Source: Telopea speciosissima (Eukaryota > Streptophyta > Magnoliopsida > Proteales > Proteaceae). Taken from it: 64,000 bases of DNA. The stretch spans positions 20,555,913 to 20,619,912 of the forward strand of contig NC_057923.1 in the NCBI RefSeq assembly GCF_018873765.1, in the 5' to 3' direction. The notes under the pieces are model-generated. The model had not been told where the DNA came from, ran no database searches, and worked only from the letters and a program-made list of their open reading frames with translations. This document shows, in pieces, positions 32,840 to 43,943 of this stretch. The translations under genes and the position numbers were made by a program. Positions within the stretch are counted from its first letter, which is position 1. Each line of letters begins with the position of its first letter.

Positions 32840-35589
32840 TCTTTCAAGCTCTCGGCGAGCTTGTTTTTCTTATACTCGCTGAAGCTTTACAGTAGTACTG
32901 ATGCTGTTTTTCTATATTGTGATTTTTTATCCAGAACTTCATCAATGATGAATTGTGTATATTGAATGTATTTGTAGAGTATGAATTATTGTATAATGGT
33001 TTTAGGGTTTTGTGATCTCACAGTAATGAAATTTCCTTTCTGGAAGTGCCTTCTTCCTTCCAAATTTTAGGGACAAAAACACTTCTCATTTCATGATTGG
33101 AATCACTTAATTTCTATCAGAAGAAAATTTTGAAAATTGCCCATTTCAGATCATTCTTTTAGAAACGATCCATTCTCCTTTCTGAGGATCATAACATAAT
33201 TTCTCTAGTGTAAGCCAACGTAATGTTGAGTTTCTTTGCCATTGACCTTGATTGAGGTTCCTACGTATTCAGTTCTACATTCAATCACAGGAACTTTGGT
33301 ATATTCTTGGCTGCCTCTGATAAGTCCTGCAACTGTTAAGCTCTTTAGACTAACAGGTTACAACCTATTATTTGTGTGGAAGATTGGCCTTTGAGTTCTT
33401 GAAATTCTGTGCTGAGCCTACTTCATTATTCTTAAACAGATTTTGGAGCTTTGCTCATCAAAGTAGATAATACTAAGTTCTAGACCTATCTCCATGAAGA
33501 TTAGGCAGCGCCACTGGAATCGATGGCCCCCAGTAACACTGAACTTCATCCCCTTTCCTGCAACTCCATCCCCACCCCTGCTGCCGGCACAATCTGGGGC
33601 AAAGTGGTCGGAAATAATGGTAGCGCAAAGGTTTAGGCAGTTGATGCTCCATTGGTCAAGAATCCGAAGCACCAGAGTGGCCCTCGTGGGTGGAAACCAC
33701 ACCGCTGCCAGTTCTTGCACTCGCTAACTTCCACTCCTCCTCTCGCTTGCATCATCCCTGTCCCCTTGGTTCTTTCTTTCTCTGATATCGTCATCTGTAA
33801 AACCAAAAGCCCATTTACCAGAAAAACCTGCGCCACATTCTCTTCTTCCCATCCTCACCGGCTTTTTAAAGAATTCAGATTGAAACCTCGACACTGGTTT
33901 TTTTTTGGGTAAAGAATCCTCAACACTTCAAAGCTGAAATATGAAGAAGAAGAAGAAATGGGGTTGGTTCCAAGATTTCAACCCGCCATGACCCCAATGT
34001 AGGATCAAGTGCCTGCTCAGAGGTGGGATCACTGTGACTCCTCATGATCAGCTCATAATTAACTTACAGTTCTGTAGTCTCTGAGACCTGCATCCATGGT
34101 GAATCATTGTTGCCTGTGCTCCTTCACGACTTATCCAGTGAGGGTCTCTTCAAATCGTGCGACAATGTACACTTCTGAAATTTCTTTCAGGAGCTAAACC
34201 AATTTAAGGAGGGAAGAAGGATCCCAACTTCGTAGGGTAACTAGTTGTTTTTTCTTTCCTCCTGAATTCATTTTAGCACAAAATTTTCTTTCCCTGTCCG
34301 AATCATAAAAATGATGCAGCAAAACAGAAGGTAAAATGCGGAAAGATTTCCTCTTGGATTGGGAAGAGGGAATGTGGATGTTTCTCATTTTCTGAATTTG
34401 GTTTGTTTAGTGTATTCTGCTTAATTTCCGCATGTGAATGGAGAGGAAAAAAAAGGAAAAAGGAAAGAAAGCCTTAAAGTAATACCACACTGACAAATTA
34501 TGGGAAAAGGGTTCTTGAGAGTCTTCTTGAACTTTACCCGAATTAGACAACCACCAAAGTATGGACAACTAGATGAACATAATCAGGAGAATAACGCGAA
34601 TCCATTTTTGGGGAAAACATGGCCAATGACGGAGCTCTCCTTGGTATCAATGGATCTTGGTTCAAAAATTGGATGATGCTTTTCCTCATCATCCATTTTC
34701 TGGGCAATAGAGAGTCTCATTTGAGGTGCTGAAACATTGACGCAGTACTGGTTGGAAGCAGCACACGATGAGCTTTCTCTGTGCATGATTGTTCAACGAG
34801 AAAGAGTCAAAGAAATGGAGATATGAAGAAATGTAAAGATCGGAAGAAGAAGACCGGAGCAAAAGCAGAGATAAGGAGAAGAAAGAGAAATAGGCGGTGA
34901 TGTGGTCTGTAATGCATTGGCATTTAAAGAGGGAAGATTGGGAATCTTAGAGCCGCAGTTGAGTTTGTTAGTAGTTAGCCTGTTCATTGATGTTGGCTTA
35001 TCGGACAAGAATGGCAACGGCAGCCCTATATGTTTCGTATGGAACTACCCAACAAGGAACCGATGGTTGCGCCGGCAGCAAGGATGGGGGGGGGTGTGTT
35101 TGCAGAGAAACGGTTGAGGAGGGAGCAAGGGGATGTTTGGGTTGAAGATGAAGAAAAGGTAAAATAGTCATTCTATTTGGGATGTTTTAGTTTAAAGGTG
35201 AAATGGTATTTTCAAACTATAACTAACATCGGTTAACACAGTTAGGCAAAGGGGTACGAGTGTAATTGTTGAAAACACAGGAAAGTAAGTTATAATTAGG
35301 GCAAAGTACAGGGGAGGGGATGTAATTTTCCCAACATATAAATACTCCTCCTAATGAGATCAGTGATGGGCTCCGGACCAAGCCCTTTGCTATCATCACA
35401 AATCTCAAAAAATTTTCCATTCGGACCGCCACAAAAAATGTTGGAGCAGGTTAATCTTCGAAACGGGTACAAGAATTCGAGACACATAACACTTGCAATT
35501 GGATTCAGTTCCATCAAGAGCTTCTTTGGTCTTCTTTTGAGAAAGTTACAAAGGTGTCAAGTCTCAATCCCACTTAATCACACACCAGC
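32840..35589. other. Intergenic DNA, no gene recognised
   Basis: 3' flank of thioesterase gene A, then unassigned sequence. Words around CTGCTGCCGGC(A/G)CAA occur at about 33577 and, inverted, at about 35070. The segment ending at 35332 reads GGGAAAATTACATCCCC on the minus strand and resembles the end of the Mutator-type element at 20418. I cannot find its partner end. Confidence 0.5.
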
Positions 35590-35893
35590 CTATAGTTGAG
35601 CGACGAGTATTCGGGCAACCAGCTCAATCCGCATCTGTATAAGCCTGGAGGTTGAGAGAACAAGATGCAGGATAAAAAATGCCCCGATCAACGGTACCTT
35701 GGAGATATTTGAGAATTCTGAAAACGACGTTCAAATGGGGCTGCCGAGGATCGGTCATGAATTGACTAACAATATTGACAGCGTAAGCAATGTCGGGATG
35801 TGTCATCGTGAGGTAAATTAAGCTTCCCACAAGTCGCCGATACAAAGTGGGGTTGGAAATAGGATCCCCATCATCCTTTCGATACTTAACATT
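35590..35893 (-). pseudogene. Copia RT C-terminus and RNase H fragment
   Basis: Contains DPISNPTLYRRLVGSLIYL, THPDIAYAVNIVSQFM, HLNVVFRILKYLQGT and YTDADWAGCPNTRRSTTG, the standard connection between copia RT and RNase H. The frame is open to the break at about 35590. The catalytic core beyond the first Asp is lost. Confidence 0.9.
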
Positions 35894-37226
35894 TGTTGAG
35901 GAAAGGACCTCATACATTCCTTTGTGGTTTTGATGATAACAAATAAAACCTTGTGTACTAACTCTTGTTCTAGATGTTTAATAAGTCTAGATGACTAAGA
36001 AGCCCTCTACAAAAGAATGGCAACAAGTGAGGGGGAAACTAAACTCAAGAGTACATACACACATGCAGCATAAGCACTTCAAGTCATGCTTGAAAGGATT
36101 TCAAACTAGGCTATGACATATTCAAGACATGAAGCATTCAAAGACTTGAAGAAGTGTTGAAATTGTATTTAAATTTCTAAGAAGATGTATTAAGGTTTTA
36201 ATTCAATGTATCGCACACACACACGCATGCATACATGAAGAAAGACCTTAGGAGGTGAAAAATAACCCAATTCTCTATGCCCTTGCCAATTGGACATCAC
36301 CCCATATCAGCCCTTTAAAAGAACTTGCAGAATTCACACAAGTCTGATGATTCGGTATATCGAATCTGAATCCGACATACCGGATCATATTAAACTTTCA
36401 GATGTACAATCACAGAGAGCAAACAGAGTGCTCCGGATTGGATCCAGCATACTGAATCATGATCCGGCATACCGAATCATGATCCGGCATACCGAATCAT
36501 GATCCGGCATACCGAATCATGATCCAGCATACCGAATCCAAATTTGACTGTTATATTATGACCGTTGAGACAAAGGCTTAAATTAGGTAATTTGGTAATC
36601 CGGCATACAGGATTAGCTATGGTTTTGTAATCCGATCTCAAATTAGATTCCTAATTAAATTAAGCCACCTAGCCTATAAATACCCACTTGTTTAAGGCTC
36701 TAAACACCACTACTAATCACAATTAAGAGCCTCCAATACAAGTTACTTCCAAGTGAGAATTCAAGCATCCATTTAAGGCATAATCTCTCACAAGCTTCCT
36801 TCATTTACTTTGCATTAAGCTTCAAAGATTGAAGGGCAGCAAAACACTACTAAGATTTGAGGTAACTCAAATCCTTTAGTACCACTTTTACTTTATATAA
36901 GTAGGTTGAGACGTTGAGTCCTCTTACTCGGAATCAAGAGTAGGTTGAATCCTCTTGCTCAAAAATCAAGATTAATTGTTGTTGAGTTCTCTTGCTCATT
37001 TCTCAAGATTTGTACGAGTTCTCTTGCTCATATTCAAGATTCGTTTTAGTGAAATTCTCTCTAAGGTGAGAGGAGTGGACGTAGGCAAGTATTGGCTGAA
37101 CCACTATAAATCTCTTGTGTTATTTTTGTTAATTGTTTATCTTTTCATTGATAACTTGTTTATTTCCGCAATAATTTTTTTATTCCCTACCTTCACCTAT
37201 TCATCCCCCCTCTAGGTGAATTCACA
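35894..37226 (+). repeat. Solo LTR (copia-type) nested in the copia element
   Basis: 1333 bp from TGTTGAGGAAAG to GGTGAATTCACA with a perfect 5-bp target duplication ACATT (35889-35893 and 37227-37231). It interrupts the host reading frame between LLEVNV and KYRKDDG. A TATA box (TATAAATA) is at 36675-36682, so the LTR is oriented plus, opposite to its host. Length and ends suit SIRE-like copia LTRs, but I did not classify it. It marks an insertion followed by LTR-LTR recombination. Confidence 0.93.
36436..36537. repeat. 20-bp tandem repeat in the solo LTR
   Basis: Five units close to ATGATCCGGCATACCGAATC in direct array; first and last are diverged. Looser copies of CGGCATACCG occur upstream (about 36376) and downstream (about 36600). 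Confidence 0.9.
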
Positions 37227-37231
37227 ACATT

Positions 37232-38125
37232 CACCTCAAGCAGAGTGGAAACAGCCCGGGCAGATTCCATACAGCCAAGAGCAATCAAATCGCGGGCATA
37301 TTTTTGTTGATTTACAAATAGGCCCTGTGGTGATTTATGGACCTCAAGACCAAGAAAGTAAGTCACCTCCCCTAAGTCCATATGAAAAGCACTGCGCAAG
37401 GTCTGCTGGAGGGGAAAAATGCCCTTTGTATCATCACCAGATATGAGAATATCGTCAACGTACACAAGGAGGAGAGTCAAACCGGTGGAAAACTACCTAA
37501 TAAAAAGTGAGTGATCATATTGACTCTGAGAATACCCAGCTTGAAGAAGAGTATGACGAAATTTTTTGAACCATGCTCTAAGGGCTTGCTTGAGACCGTA
37601 TAGCGATCGATTAAGACGACAAACCAAACCAGAGTCATTACTAAAACATTGAGGAGGACGCATGTAAATCATTTCTTTAAGATCTCCGTGTAAGAACGCA
37701 TTTTTGACATCCATTTGAAATATTTTCCACTGACGAGAAGATGCTAAAGCCAATAAGGTTCGAACAGTGGTCATCTTAGCAACCGGGGCAAACGCTTCGT
37801 CATAGTCAATGTTGTACTCCTGTCAATTGCCCAAAGCCACAAGGCGTGCCTTATATCGCTCGAGAGCGCCATCAGAATTCAACTTAACTGAAAAAACCCA
37901 CTTATACCTAATGGGTTTAACACCCGGAGGATAAGAGACAAGAGTCCATGTGTTGTTTTCTGTTAAAGCTTGAAGTTCATCATTCATAACGTTCTGCCAA
38001 CACTCATGTGTAATGGCCTGCGAGAAAGAGTTAGGCACAATAACAGAATCCAAGGTGGTAAATAATGAAGTAATGAGCCGTTCAGGTTTCTTGATAATCC
38101 GGTGGGAACGACAAAGAGACTCCAC
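37232..38125 (-). pseudogene. Copia reverse transcriptase
   Basis: The motifs run WQNVMNDELQALTENNTWTL, YKWVFSVKLNSDG, YKARLVALG, then FQMDVKNAFLHGDL, RLNRSLYGLKQALRAWF and the catalytic YVDD in LLLVYVDDILISGDD (about 37445-37470). Stops at about 37820 and 37490 interrupt it, and the solo LTR cuts the end. This is a standard plant copia RT, inactive here. Confidence 0.92.
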
Positions 38126-38134
38126 GACTTGGGG

Positions 38135-39195
38135 CTAGGCAGTCGTAGAAGGACTAGCTAACTCCAAACTGTCCTCACCTAGAGGTAGATCCGCAGGTGG
38201 ATTGGTAGGAAGTGGTGCGGGATTAGGAGGGGTCGGGGTGAGAGGAGCGAGATCAGGAGGAGACATGGGAGAAAAAATAGAAAGAACGGAGGTGGAAGAA
38301 ACATATAGGTGGTAGGTGGGAAAAAATAATGTGTTTTCCACAAATATGACATTGCGGGAAAGACGGATTCGATTAACCGTTGGATTAAAGCAGAGAAACC
38401 CATTTTGATTAGGTGCGTAATAGAGAAAAGCATAGGCGGAAGATTGAGCTGAGAATTTAGTGCGCTCACAAGAAAGGAGGTGGACATAGCAAAGACAACC
38501 AAAAGTCCATAGAATGTCGTATTGGGGATTATGTTTGTACAACCGAAAAAAAGGAGTGTCATTGGCGATGGTCGGAGAGACAAGGCAATTAATTAGATAT
38601 ACGATCGTCTGGACCGTTTCAGGCCAAAACTCTAGGGGAACTGTGGACTTCGGAAATAAGGTGCGAACTGTTTCAAGAATATGGCGGTGTTTCCGCTCCG
38701 CAACCCCATTTTGTTGAGGGGTGTCAGGACAAGATCTCTGAGAAATAATTCCGTTGTCACACAGGAGGGATTGAAAAGGACAAAATATATATTCCCCCTT
38801 GAATTTGTGTGGAGGGTTTTTAATTTTGTTTCAAATTGAGTCTCAATCATAGCCAAAAATTAAATAAGCACAGTGTAACCATCCGATTTGGTGCGCAAAA
38901 AATACACCCAAGTAAAACGGCTATAGTCATCCACAAATATGATAAAATATTTAAAACCCTGCCAAGAAATAACCAGAGCCATGCCCCAAACGTCAGTATG
39001 TACGAGATCAAAAATCGCAATTGATTTAGATGTATGTAAACGGAAAAGGTAAAACCATGCTTTTGCCCATCAAACAACTAGAGCATGAAAAAGAAGCATC
39101 CTGATAAGTCAAATGCGAATTATGCGAAGAAGAATCCGAGTTCAACATAAAAACTAATTTTTGAGCATTGGGGTGTCCCAATCGACGATGCCAGA
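38135..39195 (-). pseudogene. Copia integrase, strongly decayed
   Basis: The GAG-pre-integrase zinc-binding part is seen as LGHPNAQKLVF and CSSCLMGKS near 39070-39180. The core is spread over three frames: FVDDYSRFTWVYFL-like words near 38900 and TPQQNGVAERKHRHI-like words near 38690-38740, the usual segment containing the catalytic Glu. The part at 38135-38542 is the C-terminal region, with FGCLCYVHL and a Pro-rich linker. Several frameshifts are present. Confidence 0.85.
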
Positions 39196-39199
39196 GATT

Positions 39200-39694
39200 T
39201 CACAAAGTTTGTTTATCCGATGAAATAGTGGTAGAAAATGCAGAAACTGCTGGAGAGGAATTGGCGTCCAAAGTGAACAGCCGACCTTGTTTATGCCCCT
39301 TCCCGACCAGCTTCCCACTTCCCCGATCCTGTATCACACAACCATCAGGGAAAAATAATACATTGCAGTTTTTATCTACCAATTGGACAACAGAAAATAA
39401 ATTATCAGATAATGATGGCACTAATAAGACATTGTTATGTGTCATGGATGGAGTAATGGTAACCTGCCCCATGCCTGATGCCTGGACAGTATGTCCATCT
39501 GCCGTGTGAACATTCTTACCAGTAGCATTATGGTGAAATGTCTTAAAATGACGGGAAGACCATGTCATATAATTGGATGCTCCAGAATCTAAAATCCAAG
39601 ATGAGGGTGTGGGCTGAGAAATACCTGTGAACCCCATGACGGTGAAAGCAGATGTAATAGACAATTGAAGTGGAGGGAACTTAGAAGTATTCAA
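39200..39694 (-). pseudogene. Copia aspartic protease
   Basis: Open stretch containing SSWILDSGASNYMT, the copia protease active site (DSGAS), then a DNLFSVVQLVDKNCNVLFF segment leading toward integrase. It is separated by stops and a frameshift from gag. Confidence 0.88.
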
Positions 39695-39719
39695 TGAAGG
39701 AGAAGGCTATAGAAGCATT

Positions 39720-40578
39720 AGCATGATAGGGTTTGACATTGCCGCACGGAGGATGGGTTGGACATTCAGAGATGTTGTGACCAGGCTTCTTGCAATAACG
39801 ACACATTTTTCTTGCATTTATCTGCAGAGTGACCTAATTCTTTGCAAGAAAAACATTGGACTTTGCTCAAGTCGGGATTCTGAGATTTTTGTGAGTCACG
39901 AGCAGTGAGGAAGGCAACATCATGAGAAGCAATGGCAGAGTACTGCTGGTCAAGAAGAGAATGCGAACGAAGACGCTGCTCTTCTCGAAGAAGTTCTTAA
40001 AGGTACATGCCAAGGGAAGGAGATGGAGCACGGTTGAGAAGACTAGTACGAATCGACTCAAACTCAAGTCGCACTTTCATTAGGAACTGGTTGTGTTTGG
40101 AAACATCATGAATAGCTTGGATAGACGACAAACTGACCGAAGACACACCACTGTACACGATGGAGGAGTACTCCATCCACATGGTCATGAAATCAGAATA
40201 GTATTCCTGAATGGTTTTACCGCCCTGAGCAAACACTGCAATGGCTTGTTCAAGATGAAAACGCCTGGCCTCATTGGATTTCTGATATACACGTGCCAAA
40301 AATTCCCACATCTCCTTTGGGGAAGCATATTGACGTAGATTGATAGCAATGGATGGTTCCACAGAATTAATAAGCCAAGAAATAACCTTAGCTTTGTTAG
40401 TTATCTAGGCTTTGTACTCCTTGGCATCAGTGATCGCTGGTTCCGGATCAATACCATCGACAAGGCCCCATAGACCCTGTCCTTGAATATGATTCCGAAG
40501 TTGGAATTCCCACAGGTAAGTAATTGGAACCATTGAAGTGCACATGGACGATGTTAAGTTGTTAACCTTGTGTTCCAT
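39720..40578 (-). pseudogene. Copia gag
   Basis: Starts at an ATG (40578-40576) after the primer site. It carries a UBN2/retrotran_gag-type domain: AKVISWLINS, PKEMWEFLARVYQKSNEARR, YYSDFMTMWMEYSSI. A zinc knuckle CFSCKELGHSADKC (C-x2-C-x4-H-x4-C) lies near 39810-39855. A TAG near 40408 and another near 39997 break the frame. Confidence 0.87.
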
Positions 40579-40689
40579 GAGAAAAATAAAACGAGGAAAC
40601 CAGTTGCAGCAAAAGAAGTCGGCAACAACAATCGAGAAAGATCAATAGCAACAATCGAGTAACAATAAAAAAAATCACAGGTTGGAATT

Positions 40690-40703
40690 GAGCTCAGATA
40701 CCA
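40690..40703 (-). promoter_or_regulatory. Primer-binding site of copia element
   Basis: TGGTATCTGAGCTC on the minus strand follows the LTR directly. It is one change from the initiator-Met site TGGTATCAGAGC used by most plant copia elements. Confidence 0.85.
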
Positions 40704-41050
40704 TGATAAAATATGAGAATTGTGTATGTGAGAGATTTATATAATGAGAAAGAACACTCAGATTAACGTGGTTCGGTCTGTAAGATGACCTACATCCACG
40801 AGCAAACTCACACACGTTGTGTTTTCTATTCAGCCTTCCTCCCCAATAAATAATACAAGCATGTCCTCAGCCCACGAACTCAGTCCTCTAAACAAGGAAA
40901 CCCAGCCCAATATACAATCATTCCATACATACACACAGGATCAATTTTATCCATTAACAGCAGGAACATTCTTAGAATTTGGTATCAACAAAATTTGTTC
41001 CATAAAAGAGCTCTTGAAGTAGTCGGATTTTCTACTTTTTACGAGAAACA
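40704..41050 (-). repeat. 5' LTR of copia element
   Basis: Its inner end (...TTTTATCA on the minus strand) is fixed by the primer site. The outer end at 41050 (TGTTTCTCG) is my best TG start, but without a second LTR it is not proven. Confidence 0.65.
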
Positions 41051-41824
41051 TGTTATCGTCAGAAGTCAGAACTTGTAAACACAGACGATTTGGTTTATTT
41101 ACCCGATTACCCCTACTCTATAACAAGCCTCAGTAACTACTAATATGTGGTTCAAAAGACTTTTTCTACCCGTAAACTCATGTGAGGCGGGGGCATATTC
41201 GGTAAGGTTATAAGCTCATTGTAATTAACCGTGGTTTCATTGAGCACATCCCTATATTTTATTATAGTGTTATTATGTAAAATTGATAATTTTCTCCCCG
41301 ACCCACCCCAACCCATGCATCTCACTCTTCCCCCTCCCCATGATTAGGACCTATTAGGGTCAACCTGACCCGACCTTGAGGGCAGGTCAGGGTTGGATTT
41401 TTTCAAGTCCTGGGTCAAGGTCGGGCCAGGCTTGGGCCCAACTAAGGGCACTTAGGATTGGGCTAGGGTTTTAAAAAGCCCGGCCCAACCAAACCCTATT
41501 GCAGCTCTACTGCCACCCTTTGCTCCCTTCTTGCATCCCTGCAAACTTTGCAACCTCTCTTTCTTCATCTCTCCCCCCCCCCCTTCTAACCTAGTGTGAA
41601 ATTTCAGGGTGTAATTCAATCCAATACCCTCTAATGCATCAACACGTACGTCAATATGTTCTTATATATGTTTACCCAAAAAAAATATATATATATGTTC
41701 TTATATATGACCACTACCATGTACCAAACCGAAAGAGATTGTTTACAACGAAACCATGAAACGGTTCAACTTGGTTCGATTTAAAGAATTTTTCAACCAA
41801 TGCTTTAAAATGTTTACACTATAC
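41051..41824. other. Intergenic DNA, no gene
   Basis: At 41350-41500 there are words such as CGGGCCAGGCTTGGGCCCAA and AGCCCGGCCC, resembling the subterminal zones of the hAT element at 21776, so a hAT remnant is possible. A C run is at 41571-41583. Confidence 0.45.
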
Positions 41825-42133
41825 CGTAGAGATGCAGCAATATTGAAAAGACAACTTTCTCACTTGCAAGCATATTTGGGTGGAATCCAATATCCGATGT
41901 GGTTGCATGATATTGTAATCATTGTTGATCAGCAAGAAGAATATACGACCCCTCGAGAATGTGTCACTTTGGGAATTCCAACGATTTGTTTAATCGATAC
42001 AAATTGTGACCAGGATTTCGCAGATATTTCAATTCCAACGAATAATGACGCTATCTCTTCAATCTGATTAATTCTTAACAAATTAGTATTTGCAATTTGT
42101 AAGGGCCGTTCTAACTATATAAGAAATCATTGA
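41825..42133 (+). pseudogene. rps2: Nuclear copy of chloroplast rps2, 3' part (NUPT)
   Basis: The translation [59 protein letters not shown] and then (after a TGA at 42065) LILNKLVFAICKGRSNYIRN is the C-terminal third of plastid ribosomal protein S2. Similarity stops abruptly at both ends. Missense changes and the in-frame stop show it is a non-functional transfer to the nucleus, and an old one. It lies upstream of the arginase gene. Confidence 0.95.
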
Positions 42134-42940
42134 TTAATAATAAACGGTTTGGTTTTGGTTTTAAAGTTGAGAACGTTTAGTTAAATGGTTTGATTTAAAC
42201 CGATGATAAACCGTTTAAAACCGATTAATATATAAAACGTTAAGTTAAGCCACCCGTAGATCTGAAAAGTTTTGTGCGCAAAAGAACAAGGGAAAAATTC
42301 TTTCCTAATGTAAACGGATCGGATTCGGCTCGGATAATGCTATATCCGCATCCACATCCGCATCCGATTAGCTTTCGGACGGATTCGGATAGTGCTAAAC
42401 GAATATAGACACGGATACAGATCAAACATTTTATCCGTTTACATGTAAAAATAGCTTTTTGGATAGCTATAGCCTATGCGTATCCGCATCCGTTTAGCTT
42501 TCGGACGGATTCAGATAGTACTAAAAGGATACGGACACGGATATAGAAACGAATTTCGGCTATTCATTTACATCCCTACTACCAAGTATTCCGTAGGACC
42601 CAAACTCAAACCGGGTGGCCCATAAAAGCCCACTATATTAATCTAACAGGAAATATTTGGGCTTCTTCACGTTCCCGATCACTCAGATGGGCCTGGGTTT
42701 GGGCATACCATTGCAGTTGCAGACATTTGTAACAAAGCAGCATTCCATTCACAGGCGGTTACACGAAATCCCAAAAAGGTCTTCTAAACTCTAAAGTTGC
42801 TACTACCAATATCATTTCATTCCTTTCTAAAGATAGAAATGAAAATTTTATCCAAGCGTTCGTTGTCCGGATCATCTCCACCTTTGTACCTTTGTGGAGA
42901 GTTTCATGATCTGTTCCTAGTTATATTCTTACAGAACTCT
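42134..42940. other. Repeat-containing upstream region of arginase
   Basis: At about 42357-42418 and 42484-42545 a 62-bp segment (TCCGCATCCGATTAGCTTTC...) is directly repeated in a zone full of CGGAT/ATCCG words. The outer words AATGTAAACGG (about 42307) and ATTTACATCCCT (about 42570) are loosely inverted, so a small DNA transposon is possible. A (GA)n run lies at 42949-42965, in or near the arginase leader. Confidence 0.5.
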
Positions 42941-43098
42941 TCGTCTGAGAGAGAGAGAGAGAGAGTTTTTAGCTTGCCTTAAAGACAAAGGAATTATAGG
43001 GACGGAGGCATTCAATTTCTGGCTTGGGATGTTCACTCAAGAGCAAGAGCAGAAGCAATCTTAATAGATTCATCTCCCGGAACCAGCACTGTTCTCAG

Positions 43099-43885
43099 GT
43101 ATGTGCGATCTCTCTCTCTCTTGCTATTTCGATTCATTTGCTCAAGTCTGTTCGCTTTTTAAATTTTATCCACTATTTCCCTGTTTAATTTATTGAACAC
43201 TTCCAATAAGCTTGAACTAGGTAGGAGAGTCCAGGATTTAATCTTCTTGTTCAAATTCATGAATAATCTCTTTATAGGAACTAATTAAGGGGCTACTATT
43301 ATTCTGTGCAACCTGGTAACTCTGGACTCTGTTTTGCTTCCCTCTTTGTGTTTACAATCAAGGATATGTTTCCTAATTAAGATCTTACTCCATGTAAGTA
43401 TACAGTATGAATAATAAAATGTAATTGAACCAGATATTTGTTAATATGATAAAACTTGACTGGCTGAAGCCATGTCCTAAACTACTTGCATTGGCTACCC
43501 ATATGCTCTTCTGTCATCCCAATCTAGTTAAAACTATATAAACATCTCAAAACTTACAAACACGTCTTGTTTGAATATGGTGGCCGATGTAACGTACTTT
43601 AGTAGGCTCTCCTTGTTATCCTCTTCTCATCTGATTCACTTTTCACTGGTAAAAAATTGCTCCAACTTATTTCTGGTTTTATAATTTTCTTGTGGTTATT
43701 TTGTTAGTTACTATTTGTTAAGGATAGTATAAAAGTAGAAAATCTATTTCCAAATTAGATGTTCTGTTACGATCATTGCTAGCTGGTGTGATATGAAGGG
43801 AGATGGGCTCATATCATCGCTAGAATTTCTTTAAATTTATTGAATACCTAGAAAAAGAACCATGAACTCTTACAGTTTTGTTGCA
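43099..43885 (+). other. Probable 5'-UTR intron of arginase
   Basis: Donor CTCAG|GTATGT at 43099 and acceptor TTGCAG at 43885 lie before the ATG at 43944. The preceding sequence has a leader-like (GA)n run. Inferred from splice motifs only. Confidence 0.55.
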
Positions 43886-43943
43886 GGTACATGTAACCAC
43901 TCAATTACTTAAAATATTGTGGTCTTAGTTTGAGTTCGCAGTC

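Larger units (their letters stand above)
35590..41050 (-). mobile_element. Ty1/copia retrotransposon, 3'-truncated, with nested solo LTR
   Basis: Minus-strand order: LTR 41050-40704, PBS, gag, protease, integrase, RT, then RNase H. Integrase before RT identifies Ty1/copia. A solo LTR (35894-37226) splits RT from RNase H. The element breaks off inside RNase H at about 35590, after STTGWCV, and no 3' LTR is found, so no target duplication can be seen. Every gene has frameshifts or stops. Confidence 0.9.

Noticed and set aside
33418-35117. Several overlapping frames of 65-100 codons
   Set aside because: No conserved motif, no splice context; they overlap on both strands as chance frames do.
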